From NCBI RefSeq assembly GCF_022406875.1, contig NZ_CP023018.1, forward strand, positions 593,575-657,574: 64,000 nt of DNA. The letters are read 5' to 3'. A program made the translations under genes and the position numbers. This DNA is from Ectothiorhodosinus mongolicus (GTDB lineage Bacteria > Pseudomonadota > Gammaproteobacteria > Ectothiorhodospirales > Ectothiorhodospiraceae). How positions within the stretch are numbered: the first letter of the stretch is position 1; each line of letters opens with the position of its first letter. The notes beneath the pieces are model-generated. The model was not told the DNA's origin and did not search any database. It was given only the letters and a program-made list of their open reading frames with translations. Below are positions 43,326 to 52,061 of the stretch, one piece after another.

Positions 43326-44309
43326 ATGGCCATGGAATTGCATGCTGACTCAACCCTGAAATTGGCCCAGGCCGTACTCAAGACCGAAGCCCAAAGTATT
43401 TTGGACTTACTGCCTCGCCTCGACGAGAGCTTTGTACGCGCCTGTGATTTTTTATTGCATTGCCAAGGCCGCGTCGTCGTCACAGGAATGGGCAAATCCG
43501 GGCACATCGGCAGCAAAATCGCCGCCACCCTAGCCAGCACCGGCACCCCCGCGTTTTTCGTGCATCCCGGCGAGGCCAGTCACGGCGATTTGGGGATGAT
43601 CACGCCCACCGATGTGGTCCTCGCCCTATCCAATTCCGGCGAGACCGATGAGATCCTCACCATCGTGCCCCTGATTCGTCGCCAAGCCGTGCCCTTGATC
43701 GCCATGACCGGCAACCCCAACTCCAGCCTCGGTCGCGAAGCCAGTGTCCACTTAGACATCAGCGTCAAAGAAGAAGCCTGCCCATTGGGCCTTGCGCCCA
43801 CCTCCAGCACCACCGCCACTTTAGCGATGGGCGATGCGCTGGCCGTGGCTTTACTCGAAGCGCGCGGCTTTACCGCCGATGATTTTGCCCGCTCCCACCC
43901 GGGCGGCCGCTTGGGTCGCCGCCTATTGCTGCATGTGGCGGACATCATGCACAAAAACCAGCGCATCCCCCGCGTCAGCGAAGATGCGCCTATGGCCCAA
44001 GCGCTGATGGAAATCACCAAAAAAGGCCTAGGCATGACCACCATCACCGATCCCCAAGGGCAGCTCCTTGGCGTCTACACCGATGGTGATCTGCGCCGCA
44101 ACCTAGACCAAGGCATGAACGTGCATGACATTCGTATCGGCGATGTGATGACTCGACAATGCAAAGCCGCTCGCCCGGATATGCTGGCCGTCGAAGCATT
44201 AAAACTCATGGAGGACCACGCCATCAGCGCCCTGCCCGTGGTCGATGCTCAAGGCCAGCTGCTCGGCGCGATACATATGCATGACTTGCTGGTGGCGGGA
44301 GTGGTTTAA
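43326..44309 (+). CDS. kdsD: Arabinose-5-phosphate isomerase KdsD
   Basis: KdsD interconverts ribulose-5-P and arabinose-5-P, the first step to KDO. A SIS domain (VVTGMGKSGHIGSKIAATLASTGTPAFFVH in two blocks; LALSNSGETDEIL; GLAPTSSTTATLAMGDALA) is followed by two CBS domains from about residue 205 (VADIMHKNQRIPRV; IGDVMTRQCKAARP). About 327 residues, as usual. The ATG at 43326 has AAGG at suitable spacing; two codons earlier is another ATG. It opens the kdsD-kdsC-lptC-lptA-lptB-rpoN run. Confidence 0.97.
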   Translation: MAMELHADSTLKLAQAVLKTEAQSILDLLPRLDESFVRACDFLLHCQGRVVVTGMGKSGHIGSKIAATLASTGTPAFFVHPGEASHGDLGMITPTDVVLALSNSGETDEILTIVPLIRRQAVPLIAMTGNPNSSLGREASVHLDISVKEEACPLGLAPTSSTTATLAMGDALAVALLEARGFTADDFARSHPGGRLGRRLLLHVADIMHKNQRIPRVSEDAPMAQALMEITKKGLGMTTITDPQGQLLGVYTDGDLRRNLDQGMNVHDIRIGDVMTRQCKAARPDMLAVEALKLMEDHAISALPVVDAQGQLLGAIHMHDLLVAGVV

Positions 44310-44312
44310 ACG

Positions 44313-44840
44313 ATGAGCCAAAACCTCCTAGAACGCGCTCAAGCCGTGCGCCTACTGATTTTGGATGTCGATGGTGTACTCACCGACGGCAGCCTCTTCA
44401 TCGGCGATGATGGTCAACAATATAAAGCCTTTAACAGCAAAGACGGGCATGGCCTGCGCATGCTGATGGATGCTGGCATCGAAGTGGGCATCCTCACCGG
44501 ACGCCAATCCGATGTCGTGCTCCATCGCTGCCGCGACTTAGGCATCCAACACATCATCCAAGGCCGCCGCGACAAACTCGATGCCCTAACCGGCCTTTTA
44601 GAAGCGGTCGGCGTTAGCGCCGAACAATGTGCGTTCATGGGCGATGATCTGGTTGATTTACCGGTGATGCGCCGCGTCGCTTTGGGTATGGCAGTAGCCG
44701 ATGCCACCTTGCAGGTTCGCGAACACGCGCATTGGGTCAGCCACTACCCGGGCGGACGTGGCGCGGTCCGCGAGGCCTGTGAGTTCCTTTTGGAAACACA
44801 AGGTCGATTGGAGGCGGCACTGGCACCGTATTTGTCATGA
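44313..44840 (+). CDS. kdsC: KDO-8-phosphate phosphatase KdsC
   Basis: KdsC removes the phosphate from KDO-8-P. It is a small HAD phosphatase without a cap: motif I LLILDVDGVLTDGSLF, motif II GILTGRQSD, lysine in QGRRDKLDAL, and motif III CAFMGDDLVDLPVM. The 175 residues match the tetrameric enzyme. It lies 3 nt after kdsD and overlaps lptC by 4 nt. Confidence 0.97.
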   Translation: MSQNLLERAQAVRLLILDVDGVLTDGSLFIGDDGQQYKAFNSKDGHGLRMLMDAGIEVGILTGRQSDVVLHRCRDLGIQHIIQGRRDKLDALTGLLEAVGVSAEQCAFMGDDLVDLPVMRRVALGMAVADATLQVREHAHWVSHYPGGRGAVREACEFLLETQGRLEAALAPYLS

Positions 44841-45409
44841 AGAAACGTCGCGGCTTGTTTCTCGGAGTCATTCTTGGCTTGGCGCTCGTGGTGTGGCAAC
44901 TGCAAACCCAAGAGCAGCCGGCTCAGCTGTTGCTGCTGGAGAGAGATGCAGACACCGACCCCGTGGAGTTTTTCCTAACCCAGTTCCACAGTTGGGTCAT
45001 GGACGAACAAGGCCAGCTGGTGCGCGAGATCACCGGCACGCGGCTCGAGCAATACCAAACCGAAGGTGACGGCAGCATTTGGAACCCCATCATGGTGTTA
45101 TACGGCGAAGAACCTGCGCCCGCCTGGACCGTCCAATCCGAGACCGCCTGGGTTTCCCCAGAAGGCGATGAGATCTTGATGCAAGGCGCTGCCACCATGC
45201 GTCGACCGGGCGCCGAGGGCTTTGAGCCGGTGACCGTGAATAGCTCTGAGGTCACGGTATTCCCCGATCTGCAGCAAGCCACTACCCGGCAACACGCGCA
45301 CATCATCACCCCCACTCGTGAAACCCAAAGCATCGGTATGAGCGCGGATCTAAGCAAAGACACCTTGGATATGGATGAGCGTGCGAGGACTATTTATGTG
45401 CCGCAATAA
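44837..45409 (+). CDS. lptC: LPS export protein LptC
   Basis: LptC is the bitopic inner-membrane protein that receives LPS from LptB2FG and passes it to LptA. A positively charged start (MKKRRG) and one membrane segment (LFLGVILGLALVVWQL) are followed by a periplasmic beta-jellyroll domain, seen as alternating strands such as VQSETAWVSPEGDEILMQG and VTVNSSEVTVFPDLQQATT. The 190 residues match the family. It overlaps kdsC by 4 nt and lptA by about 14 nt. Confidence 0.94.
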   Translation: MKKRRGLFLGVILGLALVVWQLQTQEQPAQLLLLERDADTDPVEFFLTQFHSWVMDEQGQLVREITGTRLEQYQTEGDGSIWNPIMVLYGEEPAPAWTVQSETAWVSPEGDEILMQGAATMRRPGAEGFEPVTVNSSEVTVFPDLQQATTRQHAHIITPTRETQSIGMSADLSKDTLDMDERARTIYVPQ

Positions 45410-45911
45410 ATCCTCTCTCTTCGCTGTCTTGGCCTTGGCCCTACTCACCGCCGCGCAAACCGTGTGGGCGCAAAACCAAAATCAGCGCCAACTGCCGATC
45501 TACATCGAGTCCGACAGCGCCACTCTAGATGATCAAACGGGTCTGGCGGTCTACCGCGGCAACGTCGTGATCACCCAAGGCGACACCGTCATCACTGGCG
45601 ATACCGTCAAGGTATTCGCGCCGCAGCGCCAGATCGAATGGATGACCTCTGAAGGCCAGCCAGCCACCCTGCTGACCTTGGATGAAGAGGGCCAAGAAAC
45701 CCGCGCCAATGCCGAGCACATGGAATATCGCCTGCAAGAAGAGTTGGCCATACTCACGCGTCATGCCGTGGTCTGGCAGGGCGAAGATGAAATTCGCGGT
45801 GATCGCATCGAGTACTTTTTAAACACCGAACAAATGCAGGTCTATGGCGGCCCCACCGGGCGCTTCCAAGGCGTGTTCAAGCCACGCGAAGAAGCCGAGG
45901 CCGCGCCATGA
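45396..45911 (+). CDS. lptA: LPS transport periplasmic protein LptA
   Basis: LptA forms the periplasmic bridge for LPS between LptC and LptD. A signal peptide ([18 protein letters not shown]) is followed by the OstA-like domain: [56 protein letters not shown]. The ATG at 45396 lies inside lptC with AGGA upstream; an in-frame ATG at 45375 is an alternative. About 171 residues, as usual. It overlaps lptB by 4 nt. Confidence 0.95.
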   Translation: MCRNKSSLFAVLALALLTAAQTVWAQNQNQRQLPIYIESDSATLDDQTGLAVYRGNVVITQGDTVITGDTVKVFAPQRQIEWMTSEGQPATLLTLDEEGQETRANAEHMEYRLQEELAILTRHAVVWQGEDEIRGDRIEYFLNTEQMQVYGGPTGRFQGVFKPREEAEAAP

Positions 45912-46633
45912 GGCACTTAGTGGCCACAGATTTGGTGAAGCGTTACCGCTCCGCGACCCCGGTCAATGGCGTGAGCGTCGATGTCAAAAGTGGCGAAGTT
46001 GTGGGCTTGCTGGGCCCCAATGGCGCTGGCAAAACCACCTGTTTTTACATGATCGTCGGGCTGGTTCCCTGCGATGGTGGACAGATTCTCTTGGATGGCG
46101 AGGATATGACCGCCCTGCCCATGCACACCCGCGCTCGCCGGGGTCTGGGTTACTTACCCCAAGAAGCCTCGGTGTTTCGCAAGCTGTCGGTGCGCAACAA
46201 CATCATGGCGGTATTGGAGTTGCGCCAGGACTTAGATCGGGCCGAGCGCGAAGCCAAGCTCGAAGCCTTGCTCGAGGAATTTCAGATCGGGCACCTGCGC
46301 GATAACATCGGTATCAGCCTCTCTGGCGGTGAACGTCGGCGCGTGGAAATCGCCCGCGCCCTAGCCATGGAACCCGCCTTTATCTTGCTGGATGAGCCCT
46401 TTGCCGGCGTCGACCCGGTCTCGGTGATCGAGATCCAGCGCATCGTCACACATCTCACCAGCCGGGAAATCGGCGTTCTCATTACCGACCATAACGTGCG
46501 TGAAACCCTAGGCATTTGCAGCAGAGCTTATATACTCAGTGAAGGCCGTATTATTTGTGAGGGCGATACCCAGGCGGTGCTGGCCGATCCGCAGGTACGC
46601 CGCGTCTATTTAGGCGAACATTTCCGGCTTTGA
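45908..46633 (+). CDS. lptB: LPS export ATPase LptB
   Basis: LptB powers LPS extraction by LptFG. Walker A is GPNGAGKT at 36-43, signature [16 protein letters not shown], Walker [14 protein letters not shown] and switch region [14 protein letters not shown]. The 241 residues match the family closely, including the C-terminal [12 protein letters not shown]. It is followed after 22 nt by rpoN, the common order in proteobacteria. Confidence 0.98.
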   Translation: MRHLVATDLVKRYRSATPVNGVSVDVKSGEVVGLLGPNGAGKTTCFYMIVGLVPCDGGQILLDGEDMTALPMHTRARRGLGYLPQEASVFRKLSVRNNIMAVLELRQDLDRAEREAKLEALLEEFQIGHLRDNIGISLSGGERRRVEIARALAMEPAFILLDEPFAGVDPVSVIEIQRIVTHLTSREIGVLITDHNVRETLGICSRAYILSEGRIICEGDTQAVLADPQVRRVYLGEHFRL

Positions 46634-46655
46634 ATATCACGTAATCCACAACCCT

Positions 46656-48134
46656 ATGCTCAAATCCTCCGTCCAGCTCCGCCTCGGTCAAAATCTGACC
46701 ATGACGCCGCAGTTGCAACAGGCCATCCGCCTGCTGCAACTCTCGACGCTGGAACTTCAGGCCCAAATCCAGGAGACCCTCGAGACCAACCCCATGCTCG
46801 AAGCCGAGGATGGCAACGAATCCGGGGCCGAAACAGACGAAGATTCCTTAGAAACTTCGGCATTACCCGGCGCCGAACCAAGCGATCACTATGATGCCAG
46901 CGGCAACCCCGAAGCCGAGGTCATTCCCGAAGAGCTTCCCGTAGACAGCCAATGGGACGATATTTACGACATGCCCGTGAGTTTTGGCTCGGCGGACAGC
47001 GAGCAAACATTGGACGTTTTCGAGAACCAAACAGGCCCGGGCGAAAGCCTGCAGGATCACCTGCTCTGGCAGCTCAATCTATCTCCCATGAACGACCGTG
47101 ACCGCAGCATCGCCATCACGCTCATCGATGCGATTAACGACGACGGCTATTTAGGCGAGCCGCTGGAGAATATCTATGCGGGCCTGATGGCTCAGGGCAT
47201 GTCGGACCTGGAGATGGATGAAGTCGAGGCCGTGCTGCGCCGGGTGCAGTATCTCGATCCGGTGGGCGTGGGCGCCCGCAGCCTGGCCGAGTGTTTGAGT
47301 TTGCAGCTGCTGCAATTTGATGCCAGCACGCCACATCTAGATCTGGCGCGCACCATGGTCAGTGATTATCTCGATCAAATCGGCGCCCGCGACTTTCGCC
47401 GCGTGCAAAAACAGCTGGGCATCGACGATGAGGTTCTCAAAGCCGCTATCCAGCTGATTCAAAGCCTGAACCCGCGCCCCGGCGCCCTAATCAGCAGCAC
47501 CTCGACCGAATACGTCATTCCCGATGTCTTTGTGCGCCGTGTGGGCGGGACTTGGCGCGTTGAACTCAATCCCGACATTGCCCCGCGCCTGCGCATCAAT
47601 CCCTTGTACGCCAGCTTTGTGCGCCGCGCCGACACCAGTCAGGACAACCAATATCTGCGCGATAATTTACAAGAGGCGCGCTGGTTCATCAAAAGCCTAC
47701 AAAGCCGCAACGAGACCCTGCTGCGCGTCGCCACCGCGATTGTCGAACATCAGCGCAGCTTTCTCGAAAAGGGCGATGAGGCCATGAAACCGTTGGTACT
47801 GCGCGACATCGCCGAGCAACTAGAGATGCACGAATCCACCATCTCGCGCGTCACTACCCAAAAATTCATGCACACACCGCGCGGCGTGTATGAATTCAAA
47901 CACTTTTTCTCCAGCCACGTCGGCACAGCCGATGGCGGCGAATGTTCAGCCACGGCCATTCGTGCGATGATTCGTAAGCTGGTGGCTGAAGAGCCGCAGG
48001 GCAAACCGATGAGCGACAGCAAGATTGCGCACATTTTGGTGGACCGCGGCATACACGTAGCAAGACGGACAGTGGCCAAGTATCGTGAGGCCATGGACAT
48101 CCCACCATCCAATGAGCGCAAAAGCCTGCTTTAG
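46656..48134 (+). CDS. rpoN: RNA polymerase sigma-54 factor RpoN
   Basis: RpoN directs polymerase to -24/-12 promoters and needs enhancer-binding ATPases. Region I is glutamine- and leucine-rich ([40 protein letters not shown]), region II is acidic (60-115), and region III holds the core-binding domain, the helix-turn-helix ([16 protein letters not shown]) and the RpoN box [11 protein letters not shown]. The 492 residues match the family. Confidence 0.99.
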   Translation: MLKSSVQLRLGQNLTMTPQLQQAIRLLQLSTLELQAQIQETLETNPMLEAEDGNESGAETDEDSLETSALPGAEPSDHYDASGNPEAEVIPEELPVDSQWDDIYDMPVSFGSADSEQTLDVFENQTGPGESLQDHLLWQLNLSPMNDRDRSIAITLIDAINDDGYLGEPLENIYAGLMAQGMSDLEMDEVEAVLRRVQYLDPVGVGARSLAECLSLQLLQFDASTPHLDLARTMVSDYLDQIGARDFRRVQKQLGIDDEVLKAAIQLIQSLNPRPGALISSTSTEYVIPDVFVRRVGGTWRVELNPDIAPRLRINPLYASFVRRADTSQDNQYLRDNLQEARWFIKSLQSRNETLLRVATAIVEHQRSFLEKGDEAMKPLVLRDIAEQLEMHESTISRVTTQKFMHTPRGVYEFKHFFSSHVGTADGGECSATAIRAMIRKLVAEEPQGKPMSDSKIAHILVDRGIHVARRTVAKYREAMDIPPSNERKSLL

Positions 48135-48179
48135 GCCGCACTCATTCATTCATGCAGTTCCAAAAGAAAGGAGTTCATC

Positions 48180-48503
48180 ATGCAGATCAACGTTACCGGT
48201 CATCACGTCGAACTGACCGATGCGCTGCGCAACATCATCAACGAAAAATTCGAGCGCCTGGAGCGCCATTTTGACAATGTCATCGACGTCCATGTGGTTC
48301 TCACCGTCGAAAAACTGCAACAAAAAGCCGAAGCAACGATTTTGGTGTCCGGTAACCGCATTCATGCCGAAGCCAGCAACACCGATATGTATGCGGCGAT
48401 CGACGCCATGATTGACAAGCTGGATCGCCAGGTCGTCAAGCACAAAGAAAAACTCAAAGACCATCACCGCGCCGAAGGCTCGCATCGCAATCATCTGGAA
48501 TGA
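48180..48503 (+). CDS. hpf: Ribosome hibernation promoting factor HPF (short form)
   Basis: HPF binds the 30S decoding centre and helps make inactive 100S ribosomes in stationary phase. The 107 residues carry the S30AE fold (MQINVTGHHVELTDALRNII, FERLERHFDNVIDVHVVL, MYAAIDAMIDKLDRQVVKHK) and no C-terminal dimerisation domain, so this is the short type. AAAGGAG seven to thirteen bases before the ATG is a strong ribosome site. The stop overlaps the ptsN start. Confidence 0.97.
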   Translation: MQINVTGHHVELTDALRNIINEKFERLERHFDNVIDVHVVLTVEKLQQKAEATILVSGNRIHAEASNTDMYAAIDAMIDKLDRQVVKHKEKLKDHHRAEGSHRNHLE

Positions 48504-48970
48504 CTATGAATCTTGCTGCTTTACTGGATCCAGAGCGTATTGCCCACCTGCCTGAGGTGAGCAGCAAAAAACGCGCCCTGGAAATGCTCAGTGACATGCT
48601 CTCCAAAGCCATGCCGACACCTGATGGTGAGGACATCTTTGATAGCCTGTTGGCGCGCGAGCGCCTTGGCAGCACGGGCCTGGGCCATGGGGTAGCCATT
48701 CCCCATGGTCGCATGGCCGGGCTCGAAGAGGCGGCTGCAGCTTTGATCACTTTAGATACGCCGGTGGATTACGATGCCCCCGATGGCGAGCCAGTGGATA
48801 TTCTGTTTGCCCTGATCGTGCCGGAAGAAAGCACTGAAGAACACCTCCAGATCTTGGCGCAGCTGGCCAAAATGTTCTCCGACAACCAAATCCTGTCCAA
48901 TCTGCGCGAGGCTTCCACGCAAGAAGCGCTGCTCGCCCTCATCCAACACTGGAGCGAGACCCAGGTCTAG
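48500..48970 (+). CDS. ptsN: Nitrogen-regulatory PTS component EIIA(Ntr)
   Basis: EIIA(Ntr) is the output of the nitrogen PTS, which is regulatory and not a sugar transporter. The phosphorylated histidine is His69 in LGHGVAIPHGRM. Other marks are ERLGSTG just before it and ILFALIVPEES further on. The 156 residues match the family. ATGA overlap with hpf; hprK follows after 3 nt. Confidence 0.97.
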   Translation: MTMNLAALLDPERIAHLPEVSSKKRALEMLSDMLSKAMPTPDGEDIFDSLLARERLGSTGLGHGVAIPHGRMAGLEEAAAALITLDTPVDYDAPDGEPVDILFALIVPEESTEEHLQILAQLAKMFSDNQILSNLREASTQEALLALIQHWSETQV

Positions 48971-48973
48971 CCC

Positions 48974-49519
48974 GTGAGCAGCCCCTGCGCCAAAGCGTTG
49001 ACCCTGCATGGCGTGTTCTTGCGGGTCTTTGAGCAGGGCGTGTTACTCACCGGCGCCAGCGGTATTGGCAAAAGCGAGCTCGCCCTGGAGTTGGTGAGCC
49101 GTGGCCATGCGCTCATCGCTGATGACACCCCAGAGTTCACCGCTGAGGCCGATCAAGTCATCGGCCGCTGTCCGGAGCTCTTACAAGGCTTTATCGAGGT
49201 CCGTGGGCTGGGGATACTGCACTTGGGCCGCCTGATGGGGGAGAATGCCATCGCCAAGCAACAGCGGCTGGATCTGCTGATTGAACTGATCTCCCCGGCT
49301 GCTGCCAAAGTCGATAATCGCTTAAGCGCCAAACAAGAGGACCGCGAGATTCTCGGCAGACCATTCCCCGTGTGGCAGCTGTCCATGGCCTCCGGCCGCA
49401 ACCTCGCGGTGATGGTCGAGATGGCGGCGCGCTCCCATGCGCTGGCGCAAAGCGGGTATGATGCCGCCAGCGATTTGCAAAACCGTCTGCGCCAACAGCT
49501 AAGCACCGATACCCCATGA
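48974..49519 (+). CDS. hprK: HPr kinase/phosphorylase, kinase domain only
   Basis: HprK phosphorylates Ser46 of HPr with ATP and removes the phosphate again. The Walker A loop GASGIGKS at 27-34 continues into ELALELVSRGHALIADD, and the HprK signature is IEVRGLGILHLGR. The start is GTG. At 181 residues it holds the C-terminal catalytic domain only; typical Firmicute and beta/gamma-proteobacterial enzymes are about 310-320 residues with an extra N-terminal domain. ptsN ends 3 nt upstream, so no lost N-terminal half is hidden there. The HPr encoded at 52.6-52.9 kb keeps Ser46, so a substrate exists. Confidence 0.92.
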   Translation: MSSPCAKALTLHGVFLRVFEQGVLLTGASGIGKSELALELVSRGHALIADDTPEFTAEADQVIGRCPELLQGFIEVRGLGILHLGRLMGENAIAKQQRLDLLIELISPAAAKVDNRLSAKQEDREILGRPFPVWQLSMASGRNLAVMVEMAARSHALAQSGYDAASDLQNRLRQQLSTDTP

Positions 49520-50382
49520 GATTGTTCATCATCAGCGGCTTGTCCGGATCCGGCAAAACCATTGCCTTACACGCCTTGGAAGACGCCGGCTTTTACTGCA
49601 TGGACAATCTGCACCTCGGTCTGGTGAGCGGTGTGGAGCGCGAGTTGCTCAACACCGAACCCCACCTCTATGAGGACGCAGCCATCGGCATCGATGTGCG
49701 CAGCGGCCTGGAAAAACTCTCCAAACTCGATCGCATCATCGCCGAGATGCGCGGCATGGGCGTCGATTTGCATCTCATCTTTCTCAAAGCCGACAACGAG
49801 ACCCTGCTGCGCCGCTTTAGCGAAACCCGCCGCAAACACCCCCTGTCTCGCGATGACACGCCGCTGTTAGACGCCATTGAGCGGGAACAGCAGCTACTCT
49901 CACATGTGGCGGATATGGCAGATCTGGTGATCGATACCACCCCCTTAAATGTCCACCAACTCACGCAGCTGATTCGTGAGCGCACCGGCATGGGCAAGGA
50001 CAAGTCCAAAGGCCTGTCGCTGCTCATCCAATCCTTTGGCTTTAAGATGGGTGCGCCTTTGGATTCGGACTTTGTGTTTGATGTACGGTGCCTGCCCAAC
50101 CCCCACTGGGAACCACCGCTGCGCAAGCTCACCGGCCATGACCATGAGGTCATTGAGTTTCTGCGCCGCCATGAGTCGGTCGAGCAAATGCACCAGTCAT
50201 TAAAAGACTTCCTCAGTCAATGGATACCGGTTTTTGAGAAGGAAAACCGGCGTTATGTCACGGTTTCGGTCGGTTGTACTGGCGGACAGCACCGCAGCGT
50301 CTATTTAGTGGAGCGTTTGGCCGATCATTTCCGTAAACTACGCGGCCATGTGGTGACGACACGTCACCGAGAACTGTCTTAA
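49516..50382 (+). CDS. rapZ: RNase adapter protein RapZ
   Basis: RapZ is a nucleotide-binding adapter that, in E. coli, delivers the GlmZ small RNA to RNase E and so tunes glucosamine-6-phosphate synthesis. The N-terminal P-loop is GLSGSGKT at 8-15; the C-terminal RNA-binding domain has SFGFKMGAPLDSDFVFDVR (19 residues), LPNPHWEP and VSVGCTGGQHRSVYLVE. The 288 residues match the family. It overlaps hprK by 4 nt. Confidence 0.97.
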   Translation: MRLFIISGLSGSGKTIALHALEDAGFYCMDNLHLGLVSGVERELLNTEPHLYEDAAIGIDVRSGLEKLSKLDRIIAEMRGMGVDLHLIFLKADNETLLRRFSETRRKHPLSRDDTPLLDAIEREQQLLSHVADMADLVIDTTPLNVHQLTQLIRERTGMGKDKSKGLSLLIQSFGFKMGAPLDSDFVFDVRCLPNPHWEPPLRKLTGHDHEVIEFLRRHESVEQMHQSLKDFLSQWIPVFEKENRRYVTVSVGCTGGQHRSVYLVERLADHFRKLRGHVVTTRHRELS

Positions 50383-50400
50383 ACAAACCCGAGTTGTCTC

Positions 50401-50793
50401 ATGTCTGTTGGTCTGTTGCTCATAACCCATAACCAAATCGGTGAAGACTTATTGCACACTGCCGCCTCGATGATGGGCGAGGTGCCGCTGGAGACGCGCT
50501 GTTTGCCGGTCTCTCAAAGCGAGGACCCGGATCAGCTGTACGAACAAGCCATGGAAGCCTACGAGGCGCTGCACACCGGCGATGGCATGTTAGTCCTCAC
50601 CGACATGTACGGCTCAACGCCCAGCAACATCGCCAATCGGCTGCTGCACCAACCCAAGGTGCAAGTCATCGCCGGCGTCAACCTGCCGATGCTGGTGCGC
50701 ATCCTCAACTACCCCAGCCTGCGCCTCCACGAACTCGTCAACAAAGCCCTCAGCGGCGGCCACGACGGCATCCTCCTCTGCGAACGCCCCTAA
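50401..50793 (+). CDS. PTS EIIA component, mannose (ManX/EIIA-Man) family
   Basis: This 130-residue protein is a lone EIIA of the mannose class, with the phosphorylatable His10 in LLLITHNQIGEDLL and the family stretch MLVLTDMYGSTPSNIANRLL. No IIB, IIC or IID follows, so it is likely regulatory and belongs with PtsN, HPr and HprK. In other proteobacteria ptsH follows directly; here that place is taken by an accessory segment. A possible terminator follows at 50836-50854. Confidence 0.95.
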   Translation: MSVGLLLITHNQIGEDLLHTAASMMGEVPLETRCLPVSQSEDPDQLYEQAMEAYEALHTGDGMLVLTDMYGSTPSNIANRLLHQPKVQVIAGVNLPMLVRILNYPSLRLHELVNKALSGGHDGILLCERP

Positions 50794-50797
50794 AAAC

Positions 50798-50854
50798 GGG
50801 GACAGATTTATTTTTGGGGTACGACCCCCAATAATGGGGACAGACCCCTTTTTT
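50798..50854 (+). repeat. REP-like composite: GGGGACAGATTTATTTTT, GGGGTACGACCCC, GGGGACAGACCCC-T6
   Basis: Directly after the EIIA gene stand GGGGACAGATTTATTTTT (50798-50815), the palindrome GGGGTACGACCCC (50816-50828) and GGGGACAGACCCC followed by six T (50836-50854). The last part could end transcription of the rpoN-pts operon, although the stem is only four or five pairs. A closely similar composite lies at 52429-52483 in the same orientation. Such GGGG...CCCC words recur at gene ends in many proteobacteria and are often linked to REP-associated transposases; no transposase is seen here. Confidence 0.8.
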
Positions 50855-50885
50855 GAGAGCAGCGGTAATTCCTAGTTGGGGCTTT

Positions 50886-50963
50886 GGCGGTTATCCGTCG
50901 CGAGCCGCCGTGAATCCATCCTTGGAGGCTTGACTGCCGCATCCCTGCGGCAGACACTCGCGC
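50886..50963 (+). repeat. Inverted repeat, left copy (57-bp core at 50907-50963)
   Basis: The core from GCCGTGAATCCATCC to GCAGACACTCGCGC is found again inverted at 52533-52589 with a single mismatch (one C/T difference). Weaker similarity extends 21 bp outwards in both copies. Inside the core is a hairpin, TGCCGCA-TCCC-TGCGGCA. The left copy lies downstream of the EIIA gene, the right copy downstream of ptsH, so both have the same orientation relative to the gene they follow. Confidence 0.9.
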
Positions 50964-51000
50964 CGCGCCAACCCCCCAAATCCCCTAGAGCCCCCGGCCG

Positions 51001-51051
51001 AAACATGGGGTCAGACCCCTCGCAGACGTCAGAAACATGGGGTCAGACCCC
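51001..51051 (+). repeat. Two 19-bp direct repeats containing GGGGTCAGACCCC
   Basis: AAACATGGGGTCAGACCCC occurs at 51001-51019 and again, identical, at 51033-51051. Each contains a palindrome with stem GGGGTC/GACCCC around a central A. The rest of 50794-51151, a 358-base stretch without a gene, holds the REP-like composite, the inverted repeat and the region upstream of ccdA. Confidence 0.85.
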
Positions 51052-51115
51052 GTTTTCTGAAGTGGACGGTAGCGCCGCCGATTCGACGATAGACGATGTT
51101 GAAGATGCGGGTTAT

Positions 51116-51131
51116 GATATGCACATATATC
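51116..51131 (+). promoter_or_regulatory. Possible CcdAB operator
   Basis: GATAT-GCACAT-ATATC is an interrupted palindrome 20 bases before the ccdA start, in a locally AT-rich stretch that also offers -10-like words (TATGAT, CATAAT). CcdA/CcdB complexes are known to repress their own promoter. This is suggestive only. Confidence 0.35.
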
Positions 51132-51151
51132 CATGCGCATAATGTATCACT

Positions 51152-51415
51152 ATGCCAATCCCAAAAAGTCTTGAGCGTAACGGCCGTGCAAAACCGGCAA
51201 AACGCGCCACCAACCTGAGCCTCAGCACCGATGTTCTTCAGGCTGCAAAAGATCTCGACATCAATATTTCGCAAGTTTGCGATAGCTACCTGCGCGAGTA
51301 CGTGAGGACTGAGCTCGAACGCCACTGGCGCAAGCAACATGCAGAGTTCATCTCGGCGTACAACGCGACCATCGAGCGAGAAGGTTTACCGTTAGAAGAG
51401 TGGAAGAGTTTCTGA
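51152..51415 (+). CDS. ccdA: Type II antitoxin, CcdA family
   Basis: This 87-residue protein has the CcdA layout: an N-terminal ribbon-helix-helix (KRATNLSLSTDVLQAAKDLD, INISQVCDSYLREYV) that would bind DNA, and a charged, likely flexible C-terminus (HAEFISAYNATIEREGLPLE, EW) that wraps the toxin. The stop overlaps the start of the toxin gene by one base (TGATG), the usual translational coupling that keeps antitoxin in excess. Confidence 0.9.
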   Translation: MPIPKSLERNGRAKPAKRATNLSLSTDVLQAAKDLDINISQVCDSYLREYVRTELERHWRKQHAEFISAYNATIEREGLPLEEWKSF

Positions 51416-51732
51416 TGGCGCGCTTCGATGTCTACCTCAACACCGGTAAGCATGCCAAAACCACTCCGTATTTGTTAGATATCCAGAGCGATCTTCTTGA
51501 TGAGCTTGATAGCAGGGTGGTCATCCCATTACGACGACTCAGTGATTTCCCCCAAGTAAGACTCCCGACGCGGCTGACGCCAATCGTAGCCATTGAAGGC
51601 AAGGAGTTTATTATCGAGACTCCGAAAATGGGTGCGGTGCCACGCTCGGTATTAAAATCACCTATTTCAACACTCGCTGATGAGCAAACAGTAATCACAG
51701 CCGCTCTCGATTTCCTATTCCAAGGCTACTAG
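51415..51732 (+). CDS. ccdB: Type II toxin, CcdB family (gyrase poison)
   Basis: CcdB poisons DNA gyrase by trapping cleaved complexes. The 105 residues align with the family: FDVYLN near the start, PYLLDIQSDLLDELDSRVVI, PLRRLSD, LTPIVAIEGKEFIIETPKMG (20) and the C-terminal helix ending ALDFLFQGY. In F-plasmid CcdB the last residues are WGI and are needed for toxicity; here they are QGY, closer to chromosomal forms that end in TGI. The ATG at 51415 is chosen over one five codons upstream because of the TGATG overlap with ccdA. Gyrase action is inferred from the family. Confidence 0.9.
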   Translation: MARFDVYLNTGKHAKTTPYLLDIQSDLLDELDSRVVIPLRRLSDFPQVRLPTRLTPIVAIEGKEFIIETPKMGAVPRSVLKSPISTLADEQTVITAALDFLFQGY

Positions 51733-51785
51733 CTATGGCGAATACCCGATCCCCAACTGAGTAAAACCATCACTCCGAGCGGATT

Positions 51786-52034
51786 TCATGCCTTACGCTC
51801 AGCGAGCCGTTTCCGAATTGCAGCATCCATCTCTTCAGGCGTTAGCGCCTTTTGCTTGCGCTTGCCAAGCCGTCCAAAGACCTCATCCACACGACGCGTA
51901 ACTGGCTTAAGCAGGACTTCACCAGACTTGGTTAGGGTGAAATCCACTTTGTCGCCCGTTTGCAGCAACAGATGTTGCCGGATGTCCTTCGGAATGGTGA
52001 TCTGGCCTTTCGTCGTGAGTGTGGCCGTGGTCAT
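51786..52034 (-). CDS. AbrB/MazE-type antitoxin without a toxin partner
   Basis: The 82-residue protein begins TATLTTKGQITIPKDIRQHL, the standard swapped-hairpin AbrB DNA-binding domain, and ends in a basic helical tail (LTPEEMDAAIRKRLAERKA), the pattern of VapB-like antitoxins. The toxin normally follows the antitoxin on the same strand; here only 53 bases separate its end from ccdB on the other strand, and no PIN or MazF gene is present. It therefore looks like an orphan. It may regulate itself through the inverted repeat just upstream. Confidence 0.85.
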   Translation of the reverse strand: MTTATLTTKGQITIPKDIRQHLLLQTGDKVDFTLTKSGEVLLKPVTRRVDEVFGRLGKRKQKALTPEEMDAAIRKRLAERKA

Positions 52035-52061
52035 GGCAATATCCCTTACTTTTCAAATAAA

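Noticed and set aside
48974-49519. hprK as the remnant of a frameshifted full-length gene
   Set aside because: ptsN ends three bases before the start, so there is no space for a lost N-terminal domain in another frame.
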